Assembly: GCA_934045905.1 (NCBI GenBank) | Contig: OW203773.1 | Span: 17,037,246-17,101,245, forward strand | Length of the DNA stretch: 64,000 nt | Source: Leuctra nigra | Taxonomy: Eukaryota; Arthropoda; Insecta; Plecoptera; Leuctridae | Reading direction: 5' to 3' | Shown here: positions 44,801 through 56,800 of the stretch, piece by piece | Layout of the letters: each line of letters begins with the position of its first letter | Position numbering within the stretch: the first letter of the stretch is position 1 | The notes under the pieces: generated by a model | Told to the model about the DNA's origin: nothing | The model's input: the letters and a program-made list of their open reading frames with translations, nothing else | Database searches by the model: none | Position numbers and translations under genes: made by a program

Positions 44801-47800
44801 TGGGGTGAGCATGATGTTATTAAGTTTTGAAACGCTCTGTGTAACGCGTTGATGAGCGAGCCTTCATACTGCATGCGAATTATGCGTTTGTTATTTGCTG
44901 CTGTACAGACCTTTTTGACTTGCGGGCCAATAATACAAATTTGCTTTTGTTGGCGGGCCGCACTTTTTAAAGAAGTACAATAATGCTCACTAGATCAGGT
45001 TGGTTCATTCCAGGCGCTTAGAAACTAGGTACTCTTATCATGGGGGGGGAGGGGGAGGGGGGGGGGGCGATACCCTCAGCCTTCATTTTCATTTTCATTT
45101 TCATTTTCATTGCAACAAGTATGAAGTTACATTTAGCTTACGTCGCATTTTCAGCCTGATGCGTGGATAATAACATGACGACTCTCAAATTTCTCTCAAA
45201 TGAAACGAGAAATCTTTATTTTGTAAAATATTATGTTCGCAGTGTACACATTTTGTCAATAGGTAAGTAGGTATTTGAAACATCAACCGGGGGGACACAA
45301 AAATTAGTCCCGCGGGCCGCAGGTTGAGTACCACTGAACTGAAGTATTTTAGCATTTTATCATTGAAGGGCTCCATTTCCATTTTACGTAATCATCTTTA
45401 TAATCAATATTAGTTATAATATTAGCCATTAGTCATTTATTATTCTCAATTTCAATTTATTATTTTACTATACTGTGTCCTAGTGGCAGTCATGTCTGAT
45501 GACAGTGTTTTGTTTATTAAATAAAAGTTTTCTCTCTCTCTCTTCTCTCAAGATAGCATGGATAAAATATCTGAAAATACTTGGCATAAATTTGCAAATA
45601 TTTCAAGATTAGCTCTAAAATTTTAATAACATTCAAATTCGATGACAGATTAGTCTAAAAATTGGCGAAAATGTATAAAATATTGGTTTCAATCACCGCA
45701 GGCTTCCTCCTACTATCCTACTTTTTCCTACTTTTTAGTAGGAAAGTAGGAATTGTCCTACTTTTTGCAAAAAGCTCCTACTTCTCCTACTTTTATTAGA
45801 TTGTGAGTCCAGAAACAAAAATCTGGAGAAATTTAAAAAAAATTTGAGGATTTACTAACTTGTTTGCATTTAATTAGGTATGCATTCTAAAATCATTTTT
45901 AAACAACAAAACATGCCTGAAATTCAAAAAATTCGCTGCGCGGCAATTTTTCTGGGATTTTTTTTTTTTTTATTAAATAACTTATTCATTGTTTTTCTTT
46001 CAATGAAATGTTCTCTAAGAGCTGACATTCAGAATTTCTGTGGGCAATGTTTCGTTTGTTTAAATTTTCTCTCAAAATTGGGTGCTTCGACCAAGTACAT
46101 TTTGATAAAACCCAACCAAACATATTTTTCAGTGACATTTTTTTTCATTTATTTTTAAGTTTTTTATTTAGACAAACACATATATAATACAATGTAAAAC
46201 CGCCACTAGACCACGAAACACCTAAGAGGTGTTTGTCCGTGATAATACAATTGAAATGAATTTGAATTATGGACATACCAATATGCACCATAATGTGTGC
46301 ACTGACATAAATTTAAACCAGCTCTGAGGCCTGAAACTCAAAAACTTAGCTGCACAACATTATTATGTGAACAAGTTTTGCCAAAATTTAATGATTTAGC
46401 GGCTGAAATCAAAAATATTTGCTGCTCGGCAATTATCTGTGTATGAACCTCCCAGTCTCTTGGGTTGCGGCATCGGCACTATAGTTTCCTTCTCATGGGC
46501 ACAGCCAGGGGGGGGGGGGGAGATGATGTGCTTCCCCCCCCCCCCCCTGGATGTCAGTAAAAAAATGTTTTGTAATGTTTTACGTATAGTTTGGAAACGT
46601 CAAAAATGCCAAAAATGGATTTCAAAGTGTAATAAAATCAAAAAATTCCCTGCGGGCAAGCAGGCGGCATGCCCCCCCCCCCCCCCCCCCCCCTCCACAT
46701 ATAAGACTATTTATGAACAACATACTAAACCAAAAAATGACTGAAAATTGATTTAAAATTCTAAAAAAACCGCCTGCGGGCAAGGGGGGGGGGGTGCCAC
46801 ATTTTAGAGCCACAGTTTTATTTGATTATTTCCAATTGATATTTTTGTCCTACTTTTTGCCAAAAATGTCCTACTTTTCCTACTTTTAAATTCATTGAAT
46901 TGGCTGGAAAGCCTGAATCACCGTGAAAAGTTGTAAGTTGATAGGTCTAACGGTTCCATTTTTATTTTAAAAAATCACAGCATCCCTTTAAAAACTAGAC
47001 ACACGACCTAAAATAGTGTATGAATACAATTATTTCAGATCAATTGGTGGAACGGTTTAGTCTGGGGACCTGTTCTATAATAATAATAATAATCTTCCTC
47101 CCGGTTCCAAGAGTTGGGTCGGGGGGTGGCGAAGCCACCATTACTAGGGCCCGGACTCCTAAGCTAGCTGGCCAGGCTTGGCTCTTCCTCTTCGTTCTTC
47201 TTCTCTACCAGTTTTTTCCACTTCTTCCTGTCTTCCCACCACCTTCCTTCTTCCACTTCTTCCCACTTCTCCAGTCTCTCTTGTACATCTTCTGCTACCA
47301 GCTCTCTCCACTTTTCCCTCGGTCTTCCAACTCTCCTTTTATCACTTCTCGCAGCTTCGAACTCCCGACGCGGTATTCTCTCCCTCTGCATTCTCTTCAT
47401 GTGGCCAAACCACCGTAGCCGCTCTCTCCCCATTTTAAATGCCAACCTCTCTACCTTCAAGTCTCCTCTAATCTTTTCACTCCTGATCTTGTCCATCTTA
47501 GTTACTCCTTGTATGCTTCGTAAAAATTTCATTTCTGCTGCCTGCAACTGGCTCTCCTCCTTTCCTCCAATCGCCCACGTTACGGAACCATAGGTGAGTA
47601 TTGGCAGGAAATAGCTTTTGAAAAGGAGTATCTTGCATTTCTGGGGGAACTGCTCATTCCAAAGAAGTTTCCTGACTAACTGGAAAAATGTGTTAGCCTG
47701 TTGTACTCTTGATGTTATCTCTCTTCCTATTTTTCCATCCTTAGTTAGCCAGCTCCCCAGATACTTAAACTCTCCTCTCTCCGCCAGTTCCAAGCCCCGT

Positions 47801-50800
47801 AGCCTGATCTTCACATTTCTTGTTGCCTTCCTCTCCACTACTAGTGTCTCACTCTTTTCCTGACTTATTCGCATACCGTATTCTTCAGTCATCTGGCTCC
47901 ATCTATCAATCTTTTCTTGAACACATTCGCTGGTTCCTCCCCACACTACGATATCATCTGCATATACCAGTGTATTCGTCTCCTGGTCTTCGCTTGGTTC
48001 TACTTTTCTCAGCAGCTCATCCATGACAATGACAAATAGTGTCGGGGAAAGAACGCTGCCCTGTCGAAGTCCTTCCTTCACCTCAAACCATCCTGACTTC
48101 CCCTCCACTGTTTGTACACAGCTCTCGTTCTTCTCATATGTGCTCTTGATTCTCTCAATCAGACCCAATCCCACCCCCTTCCGCTTCAGACATTCCCATA
48201 CTTTCTTCCTTGGTAGGCGATCGTAGGCCTTTTCCAAGTCTAGAAAAACCATGTACAGTTTTTCTCCACTCTCCCACTTTCTCTCCATGACTTGTCGGAT
48301 AGTGAATATTGGATCAATGGTTGATCTACCTGGCCTGAACCCATATTGTTCCTCCCTGAGCTTTTCCTCTACTACTTCTTTCAGTCTAAATTCCACCACT
48401 TTTTCGAATACTTTGGCACACTGACACATCAAAGTAATTCCCCTGTAGTTGCTGCACTTCTTCCTGTCACCCTTTTTGTAGATCGGTACAATCACTCCCT
48501 TTCTCCAATCGTCCGGTATGGTCCTCTGTTTCCATGCCGCACTCATTACTCGAAACAACCATCTTTTTCCAATTTCCCCAGCAGCTCTTACCATCTCCAC
48601 TGTTATCTCATCTATTCCGGGTGATCGACCATTCTTCATCTCGTTTAGCGCTTTCTCCACTTCTCCCTCTCTCAAAGCACACTCCTCCTCTTCCTCGTTC
48701 TCACTCTGTAGTATTCTACTACTTTCTGGTAGTGCCACTCCATCAACATTCAGTAGTTCCTTGAAGTACTCTTTCCACAGTGCCTGTACTTCTACTGGGT
48801 CATTGATCAATCCTCCGCAAGCATCCACCATGCATGCCTGTCCAACTTTTCTTGTCCTCTTTTCCTTTATTATGCCATAAAGCATCTTTTTATTGCCTTC
48901 AAAATCCGTTTCTAGTTTACCAGCAAGTTCTTCCATGGACTTCTTCTTTTCTTCTTCTACTGTCTCTCTTACTCGTATTTTCCACCTTCGGTATTCGGCC
49001 TTGTTGAGGGTAGATCTATCGGCCTCGTACGTCTGCCAGGCGGTTCTCTTCTGATGCACTGCTTCTCGGACTATTTCATTCCACCATGGTGTTTCCTTCT
49101 TCTTGCTTTTCCCACTTGATCGCCCACAGACTTCCTCTGCACAGTCAACAAATACCTTCTTAAATGCTTGCCATTCCACTTCCACCAGTCCAACCTCTCC
49201 TCTTCTCTCTTTACTAGCTATCTTCTCTCTAAACTCTTGTTGTACTGTACCGTGTTGCAGCTTCCACACTCTTATTCTGCCATTCTTTTTGCTTCTCTTC
49301 TTGGTTGGTCTATCTTTTTTGAAGTTAAACTTTCCCACTAGAAGTCTATGGTCGCTATCTAGAGCCACTGAAGGGATAACCTCAACATCCTCCAAGAATC
49401 TCCGTAACTCATTCCCCACACATATGAAATCTATAACGGACTCGGTCGCCTCTTCGCCGTGTCCATATCGTGTAATCTTCTTTCTTTTTTCCTTCTGAAA
49501 CATACTGTTTCCCACTTGCAGTCCGCTTCTTCCACACATTTCTAACATCTTCTCTCCATCTACATTCCTCTTTCCCCATCCATGGTGCCCCATGACCCCT
49601 TCAACTCCTGTCCTGTCCTCCCCAATCTGCGCGTTAAAATCCCCCATCACTATTATGGCATTGGATGTGATGTTGCTCTCCAGCTCCTGGATGAAGATCT
49701 CCTTCTCCGCTGCTGGCCGTCCTGTCTGTGGCGCATACACTTGTATTATGTCGATTTTCACCTTGTTCTTCATTAAGAGGCTAGCTTTGATGCTTCTTTC
49801 ACTATGGTTTTCCACTTCAACAATTAACTCCTTCAGACTCGGGCCAACCATAAACCCCACTCCATTTCTTCCCGCAATCCCCCCTGACCAGAATAGCTTA
49901 TATCCTCCTCTACAATCCTTCTCGCCCACTCCTTTCCACTTTGTTTCACTGATGCCCAAAATCTCTATTCTTCTTTCCTCCATCATGTCTATTATCTCTT
50001 CAATTTTACCATTTAATGTCACGATGTTCAGTGTACCAATCTTAATCGCATCACCCTTCCTCCTCTTCTTCATCGACTGTTTTCTTCTGTTCTCCTTTCC
50101 TACTATCTTTCCCACTCTGTCAGGTCCTACGCTGGCTTCCCCCACACCACTCGACTCCAAAAACCCACTGCCTTTTGCCTATCAGTTTTCTCCTCAATGG
50201 TCTTTCGCAAGCTGGTTCCAATGCTTTGGTGCCACTCCCATCTCCTTTCTTCAAGTTTGGCTCTCATTCCACTTATGTGCCACACCCCTGTTTCGTGGCA
50301 TAAGTCCCTGAGTTTAGCATTAACCTCTCTGGGCCATATGCCACGAGATGTCAGCATCCCTGACAAGAACAGTTTTGCTTCTGGGCCAAACTTTCTCTCG
50401 GCTGCTCTTATCAAGTGCCGGGTATCCTCTAGTATCTCTGTCATATCCTTCCCATCCCTCATGTCCCTATTCCCAACAAACAGCACAACATTCTTCGGTG
50501 TATCCCGGATTACATATTTCTCCACTTCCTCTGCCAGGCCCCTTGTGCTGATTCCGGGGAATGTGTCCGCTCGGAAATCATCCTCGCCGCAGAAACCAGT
50601 ACCTGTTCCTCCACTGATGTCACCGATCAGCAGGGCCTTGATGCTGCTGCATCCAGCGTCGCATGGTGTTACTTGCTCCTGTTGGATGCTCATCGCGGCC
50701 GGGATCTCTCCGGGAAATGTGTCCGCTCGGAAATCATCCTCGCCGCAGAAACCAGTACCTGTTCCTCCACTGATGTCACTGATCAGCAGGGCCTTGATGC

Positions 50801-53800
50801 AGCTGCGTCCAGTGTGGCATGGTGTTACTTGCTCCTGTTGGATGCTCATCGCGGCCGGGATCTCTCCGGGGAATGTGTCCGCTTGGAAATCATCCTCGCA
50901 GAAACCAGTACCTGTTCCTCCACTGATGGCACCGATCGGCAGGGCCCTGATGCTGCTGCATCCAGCGTCGCATGGTGTTACTTGCTCCTGTTGGATGCTC
51001 ATCGCGGCCGGGATCTCTCCGGGGAATGTGTCCGCTCGGAAATCATCCTCGCCGCAGAAACCAGTACCTGTTCCTCCACTGATGTCACCGATGTCACTCA
51101 TCGCGGCCGGGATCTCTCCGGGGAATGTGTCCGCTCGGAAATCATCCTCGCCGCAGAAACCAGTACCTGTTCCTCCACTGATGTCACCGATCAGCAGGGC
51201 CTTGATGCAGCTGCGTCCAGAGTGGCATGGTGTTACTTGCTCCTGTTGGATGCTCTCATCTTGTGTCATGTCTTTCTGGTCCGCTGAGTACAACTCCACT
51301 ATATTGACCTGCGTCACATTCGGGATCTCTTCTATGTTGTTTTCCACCTCTTCCGTCTGTGTCACGTTCAGACTCTCTTCAGCGTTGTTCTCCACTTCTT
51401 CTGTCTGCATCGCGGCCGGGATCGTGATCCTGTAGTCTTTTGTCATCCATTGTTTTAGTTCTTCGTACTTCTCTTCCATCTCAAGGAGCCTTTTCTTGGT
51501 CCCAGCTAACTGGCCTGCCACATTTCTACATGATTTCATGATTCTCTTCACAATACCTTTGTACTCTTTCCTCATCTGATGTTCTCTGTAGATCTTTATT
51601 CCTATTTTGTATCTACCTATCACTCCTTTTCCCATTTGGGAAGCACCTTTCCCGCCTGCACCACTGAGCACTTCCTTTTGCCTAATTTCTTTGCCATTAC
51701 TCTCACCACCCATGTCAGATTGCTTTGCACATTGGTCCACTTCTTCATTATCACACTTCTTCACTTCTTCTTCATTCACTTCTTCTTCTTCATTAACACT
51801 GGTAACTCCATTCACCTCACTGCCTTTTTCTTGCATGCTGCTCTTCCTAACCTCACTTCTACAGCCACATTCCCAGCCACTCTTTTCACCATCCTTGTAG
51901 CCTGACTTCTTCGCTCCCACACAACGAAAATGGTACCAAACCTGGCACAACTCGCACCTCAACCCTCCAATCACTCCAATATTGCACAAAGGGCACTTAT
52001 ATCCTCTTTTCACTACTTTTTTGACTGCCTGCCCTGAACTCACACACACTTCGTCCGCCATCTTTTTATTTTCTATAACGAGAAAATATTTTAAAAATAT
52101 TTTAAAATAAAATAAAATAAAATTAAAATAAAATAAAATAAAAATAAAATAAAAATAAAATTAAAATAAAATTAAAAGAAAATATTTTATTTTCTATATT
52201 TTCTGTTCTATAACGAAAACAAAATCTTTCCGGCCTGGAACCATTTCAGATCATTGATATATTATGTTATCCTTATGGATAGGGATGGCACTTTTACAGG
52301 TTCTGGAAAAATCGGTAAATTTACCGGTCAGCGGTAAATTTTGAAAAATGATGGTAGATACCAAATCATGATTATACCAATACAAAAATGACCCTACTTT
52401 ATTATTTGACCCATTTACAAAGATTACCGCAGTCAGAACAATAACAATAATCAATGTTAATAATGACAATAATAGGTACTCCATATTGATAAGGGATGAT
52501 ATAACGGAATATCATTGATTCAACCAATCTAGTGTACAGGCTATGCCATGCCTGTGTTATTCTCCCATAAGAGGAATTGTCGACCACCAATTTTATCAAG
52601 TTACAATCTGTGTCTGCTAAACAAGCAAACCTGAAGAGAGATTCCGACATTGGAAGTAATCCTATATGGATGGAGTTATCATTCTGAATGATTGAAGACA
52701 ACCAAAAATCAACGTAAAATATGCCTAACTGCTAATGTTGTCACACTGAAGTTTACTTATAGTTTTTACTTAAAATTTGATATCTCCATTCATACATTGG
52801 AGAGGATCAAAAAAACAAAATTTACCATTTTTTTTACCGGTAAATTATTAATTGGTAAATTTACCTTAATTTACCGGTAAATTTACCAGGTGCCATCCCT
52901 ACTTATGGACATGAAATGATTCCAGGCTGGAAAGATTTAGTTTTTGTTATAGTCAAAAGATTCAAAATATATTTATTTTTCAACTTAGGAGCAGTTACAT
53001 AGTAAGTTACAAAGGGTAGGTAAGTTTTATGTTACATTGCAGCCTCCAGTTGTTGAAGAAGTAAGATTATGAAGAAGATTATGTAGGTACCTACCTACAA
53101 TAATTAACTCTGATTAAATAAACCTAATTGTAACTAGACTACCTATAATAGTTCATTTTTTAGGCCTAATTTACTGTACACAGGGTTGCAATTCACAACT
53201 ATTTTTGATTGCTGGTGGAAAAGCAATCTGTATAAAGCTTATGGCAAAATCTCATTGCTAACGAAATTGCTAGCGCTTGCATAATCCCAACCCAGGGCAA
53301 AGCTGGTAAAAACGTACCAGACAGAGACACACACAGAGAGACAGTGCCTTAAGAGTACCGTTGTGACGACGATGTTTCTGCCGTCTAGCGACCATGTTCC
53401 TGGAGCTGTGGAAGCGCTACTCGGCGGAGATCACGCACCGCTGGGACCTGACCGGCTTCGACGTGCAAGAGGAGCACCCTCGGCCGCAGTACCTGGCCCG
53501 GCTGGCGCACGTGAAGAAGCGGGACGTCAACGTGGTGACCAACACGCTCGAGCCGCACGTGCCCTTCTGGCGCATGAAGCTGCCCGCCACGATACTCAGC
53601 TTCAGCGTCGTCATACTGCTCGTGAGTACACCACTTCGGACGTAGAGAGGAGCTTAGGATCAAAACGAAACTATTGCAATAAAATTGATTTTGTGATAAA
53701 CGTGCCATTACATACCGACTTCAACTCGGTACTCTATCTTTTAAAAGAATGCAGGTATTTGATACTAAAATAAATAATTCATATTCAATGCTTACATAAA

Positions 53801-56800
53801 ATATGCTCTTTAGATGAAAACCAATTAAGTGTAGTTCTTTTTACTTGAGCCAAAGGAGGTTTTCGTGCTGGTTATTCAATCACTCTTGTTTACCTTATGA
53901 TAATCAGCGTTTTGTGATAATTACCTACCTAATATGAATCATTTGAAAACAAATTCAAATTTTTTCCTCATTCACTTATTTTGAAAATGGTAGGTAATGC
54001 TGCATATTTAATCTCTCAGGCACTTAGTTTCACTTCACATATTTTTACTTTCTTTGTGTAAAGAAATTAAAATTACATTATTATCTTAGCAAATCATATC
54101 ATTTTTACTAATTAGATAGGTAGGTAGGTAGGTAGGTACACTTGGCACAACTCAATTGATTGTGCAATAAATCTGATTGACTGAATGTTAGATTGCATCG
54201 TCAGAAGTGAGTCCAAGTGATCTTCTTGTCTCACTCTAGTAGGTGACTTCACATTTCAATTATAATAACAAGGATTGATTGGTATGGAACATAACCAGAA
54301 GTCATTCAAATTTGTTCACCGATCAATTTTTGTTGTGCCGAGTGTACCTACTGTTAAAACTCGGAAAGAACTGGCTTTTCTTGATTATCTCGAATTCGAA
54401 ATATACAAAAGCGCAGTGGACTTCAAAGTGAACATTTAACAAACTAGACTACGTAAATAAACCCCAAGTACAGAACTTTCCCTTCTCTTGCGCATCTATT
54501 AAGTTGTGATGATGTCGTGCAGGTGGCGCTGGCTGTGGCCGCCGTGCTGGGCGTGGTGCTGTACCGCATGTCGGTGTTGGCAGCCCTGTCTGTGTACGGA
54601 GACTCTGTCATCACCAGCTACGCCATCTTGTTCACCACCGCCACCGCCGCCAGCATCAATCTCTGCTGCATCATGGTCTTCAACTACGTAAGTCCGGAGC
54701 TATTCCACACTGAAAGTGCCAATAGTGTTAGTTACAATTAGCCCTCATGTGACGCAGCAATATTCAGTAGGTCGGACAAGCGATGCTAAAAAATTAAAAA
54801 TAGCCAATTAAGAAAGAAATTTGTGTCTGACTTTCCACTGCACACTTGAGTTGTCAATCTATTTATAGATTCGTAACAAACGCTATAAAATGCCCTAGTA
54901 AAATAAGATGGCAGATAAAAATTGTTTCCCTCACTGATAAAAACAGACTGACACAAGGTCTGTTCGTCGGGGTGTTCTAACCTGTTCGGAACACACCGGA
55001 TGTCGTCACGGAAAAGTTTACTTATACCTATCCGTCGAGTTTTGATTCGTAATTAATGCACCTAACATATTCAGTGACGTACTTCCGCCTGCTCCCAGCA
55101 GGTTAGAACACCCCGACGAACAAACCTACAGTCTTCTTGACACTTTGTTCTGAAGGCAGTGATTAAAAAATTGCAATCTGTCAATATGCTGCTTGTGGTA
55201 AATAAACAACTAGTTTTCACAAGAATATGAATGATTAAAATATGCTTTAACGAAATAGGTATGCCGATTGTATTTGATTGTTGACACTGAGGTACGGATC
55301 AATTTCTGTTATTTGGCTATGTAATTATGTACCTATATCTTTTACTAAACTCATTTCGATCGACATTAAAGTACCATTACAAAGAGCGCTAGAGTTGCGC
55401 TGTTACCTCAAGATGTTAATTGTTTACGCTAGTTGGAGGGACTGCAACTTTATTGTCGAATTCCGAATTTTTGCCATAAGTTAAAAATTAAGAGTTTCTC
55501 TTTTAGAGTTGCTCGAAGTTCTAATTTTTCGTTCTAAGTTTTGTCTAATTTTAGAGTAACTTAGATTTGGAGTACTTTAAAGTATCCACTATATCCTCTA
55601 TTGTATTGTTGTAGCTGTACACGGGACTGGCTCAGTATCTCACCGAGGTGGAACTGCTGAGAACGCAGACGGAGTTCGACGACTCTCTCACGCTCAAGAT
55701 CTACCTGCTGCAGTTCGTCAACTACTACGCCTCCATCTTCTACATCGCCTTCTTCAAGGGCAAGTTCGTCGGCTATCCGCAGAAGTACAACCGCCTCTTC
55801 AAGTACAGGCAGGAGGAGGTGACTTTCATCGTGATGGGGAGAGAAGGGGAATGCCATCGACTTGATTGGTGGCTCTTCCTGGGCGTGTTAACAGCTTTGA
55901 AGTTAATTTCTTAGGCATTCAGAACATATAATTATGGTATTAAAATACATCATGCGTTGTAAGTTCATTAAATTTAATGAGAGCAACGTTTTTACTGTTC
56001 CGAGTCTGATGAGGAGTGGAACAGATCACTCGAAACGTCACTCTCAATAAATTTAAAGAACTTCCAAGTCCAATGCATTTATTCATTTTAAAAGCTTTGA
56101 AGTTGTCAGAAATCCTCTCGAAGTCAAAAAAATAAGTCCCCTAAAGCTCCTCTAAAGCTGTTAAAGAAACTCAAGAAGTTGAGCCAATGAAGATTACATA
56201 CTCCCTTCTCTAGTAGAGCATCAATCTTTGTCTTTTACACGATTGTTGGTACTTAATTTGTAACACTTGAATAACATTTATTTCAAATAGGTACACTCAA
56301 CAAATCATAAACTGTATTTGAGTGATTCTGATTGGTTGCTGGTCCGTTTTTTTTACAGACTTTGACAGCTGTGTTAGCATAGACTTCATTGGATGATACC
56401 ATCAAATCATTTTTATCCATTCCATTTCTTTTGAATACCGTTTCATCTTTTGTTGGGTGTACCATACCTAATTTACCTAATTTATAATAAAGTTAAAACA
56501 AGAAAATTTGCCAATCTTAGCTGTTAATAAATAATATGGCTTGAGTATTTATGTTTTATCTGTAATTTTAGATTTTACATTGATAAATTGATTAACCTAT
56601 CTTGACTTTTTGACAGATAATCATTGATTAAAGATGGAGCAATGCTGGTTTACCCTTCAGTTTGTAAAATCAGACTTCTATGACATTCTGTGCCATTCTG
56701 CTGTTAAAGTCCTTGAACATTGCCCAGCGTATTGTCTTGTAACACCTTGCTACTTGCTATGCTTGCTTTGCCATGCGTTGCAACTTGCCTCTCTGTCTTG

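Larger units (their letters stand above)
47081..52070 (-). mobile_element. full-length CR1-like non-LTR retrotransposon, copy 1
   Basis: Intact ORF1 and ORF2 on the minus strand in anoctamin intron 7. The 3' end (left) is a (ATT)n tail after a short 3' UTR. The 5' end begins only a few bases before the ORF1 ATG. Two candidate target duplications exist: ttctataa (47073-47080 / 52071-52078) or ctgttctataa (47070-47080 / 52203-52213); the second would put the AT-rich 52079-52202 inside the insertion. The family resembles CR1-group LINEs because ORF1 joins a PHD-like finger to an SGNH/esterase-like domain; clade placement is otherwise uncertain. Confidence 0.85.

Noticed and set aside
50197..51435. 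412-codon + strand ORF opposite LINE ORF1
   Set aside because: Antisense shadow kept open by the in-frame tandem repeat; composition mirrors ORF1.
52402..52701. hAT transposase in the 622-bp element
   Set aside because: The 99-codon ORF shows no DDE or hAT dimerisation motif that I recognise.
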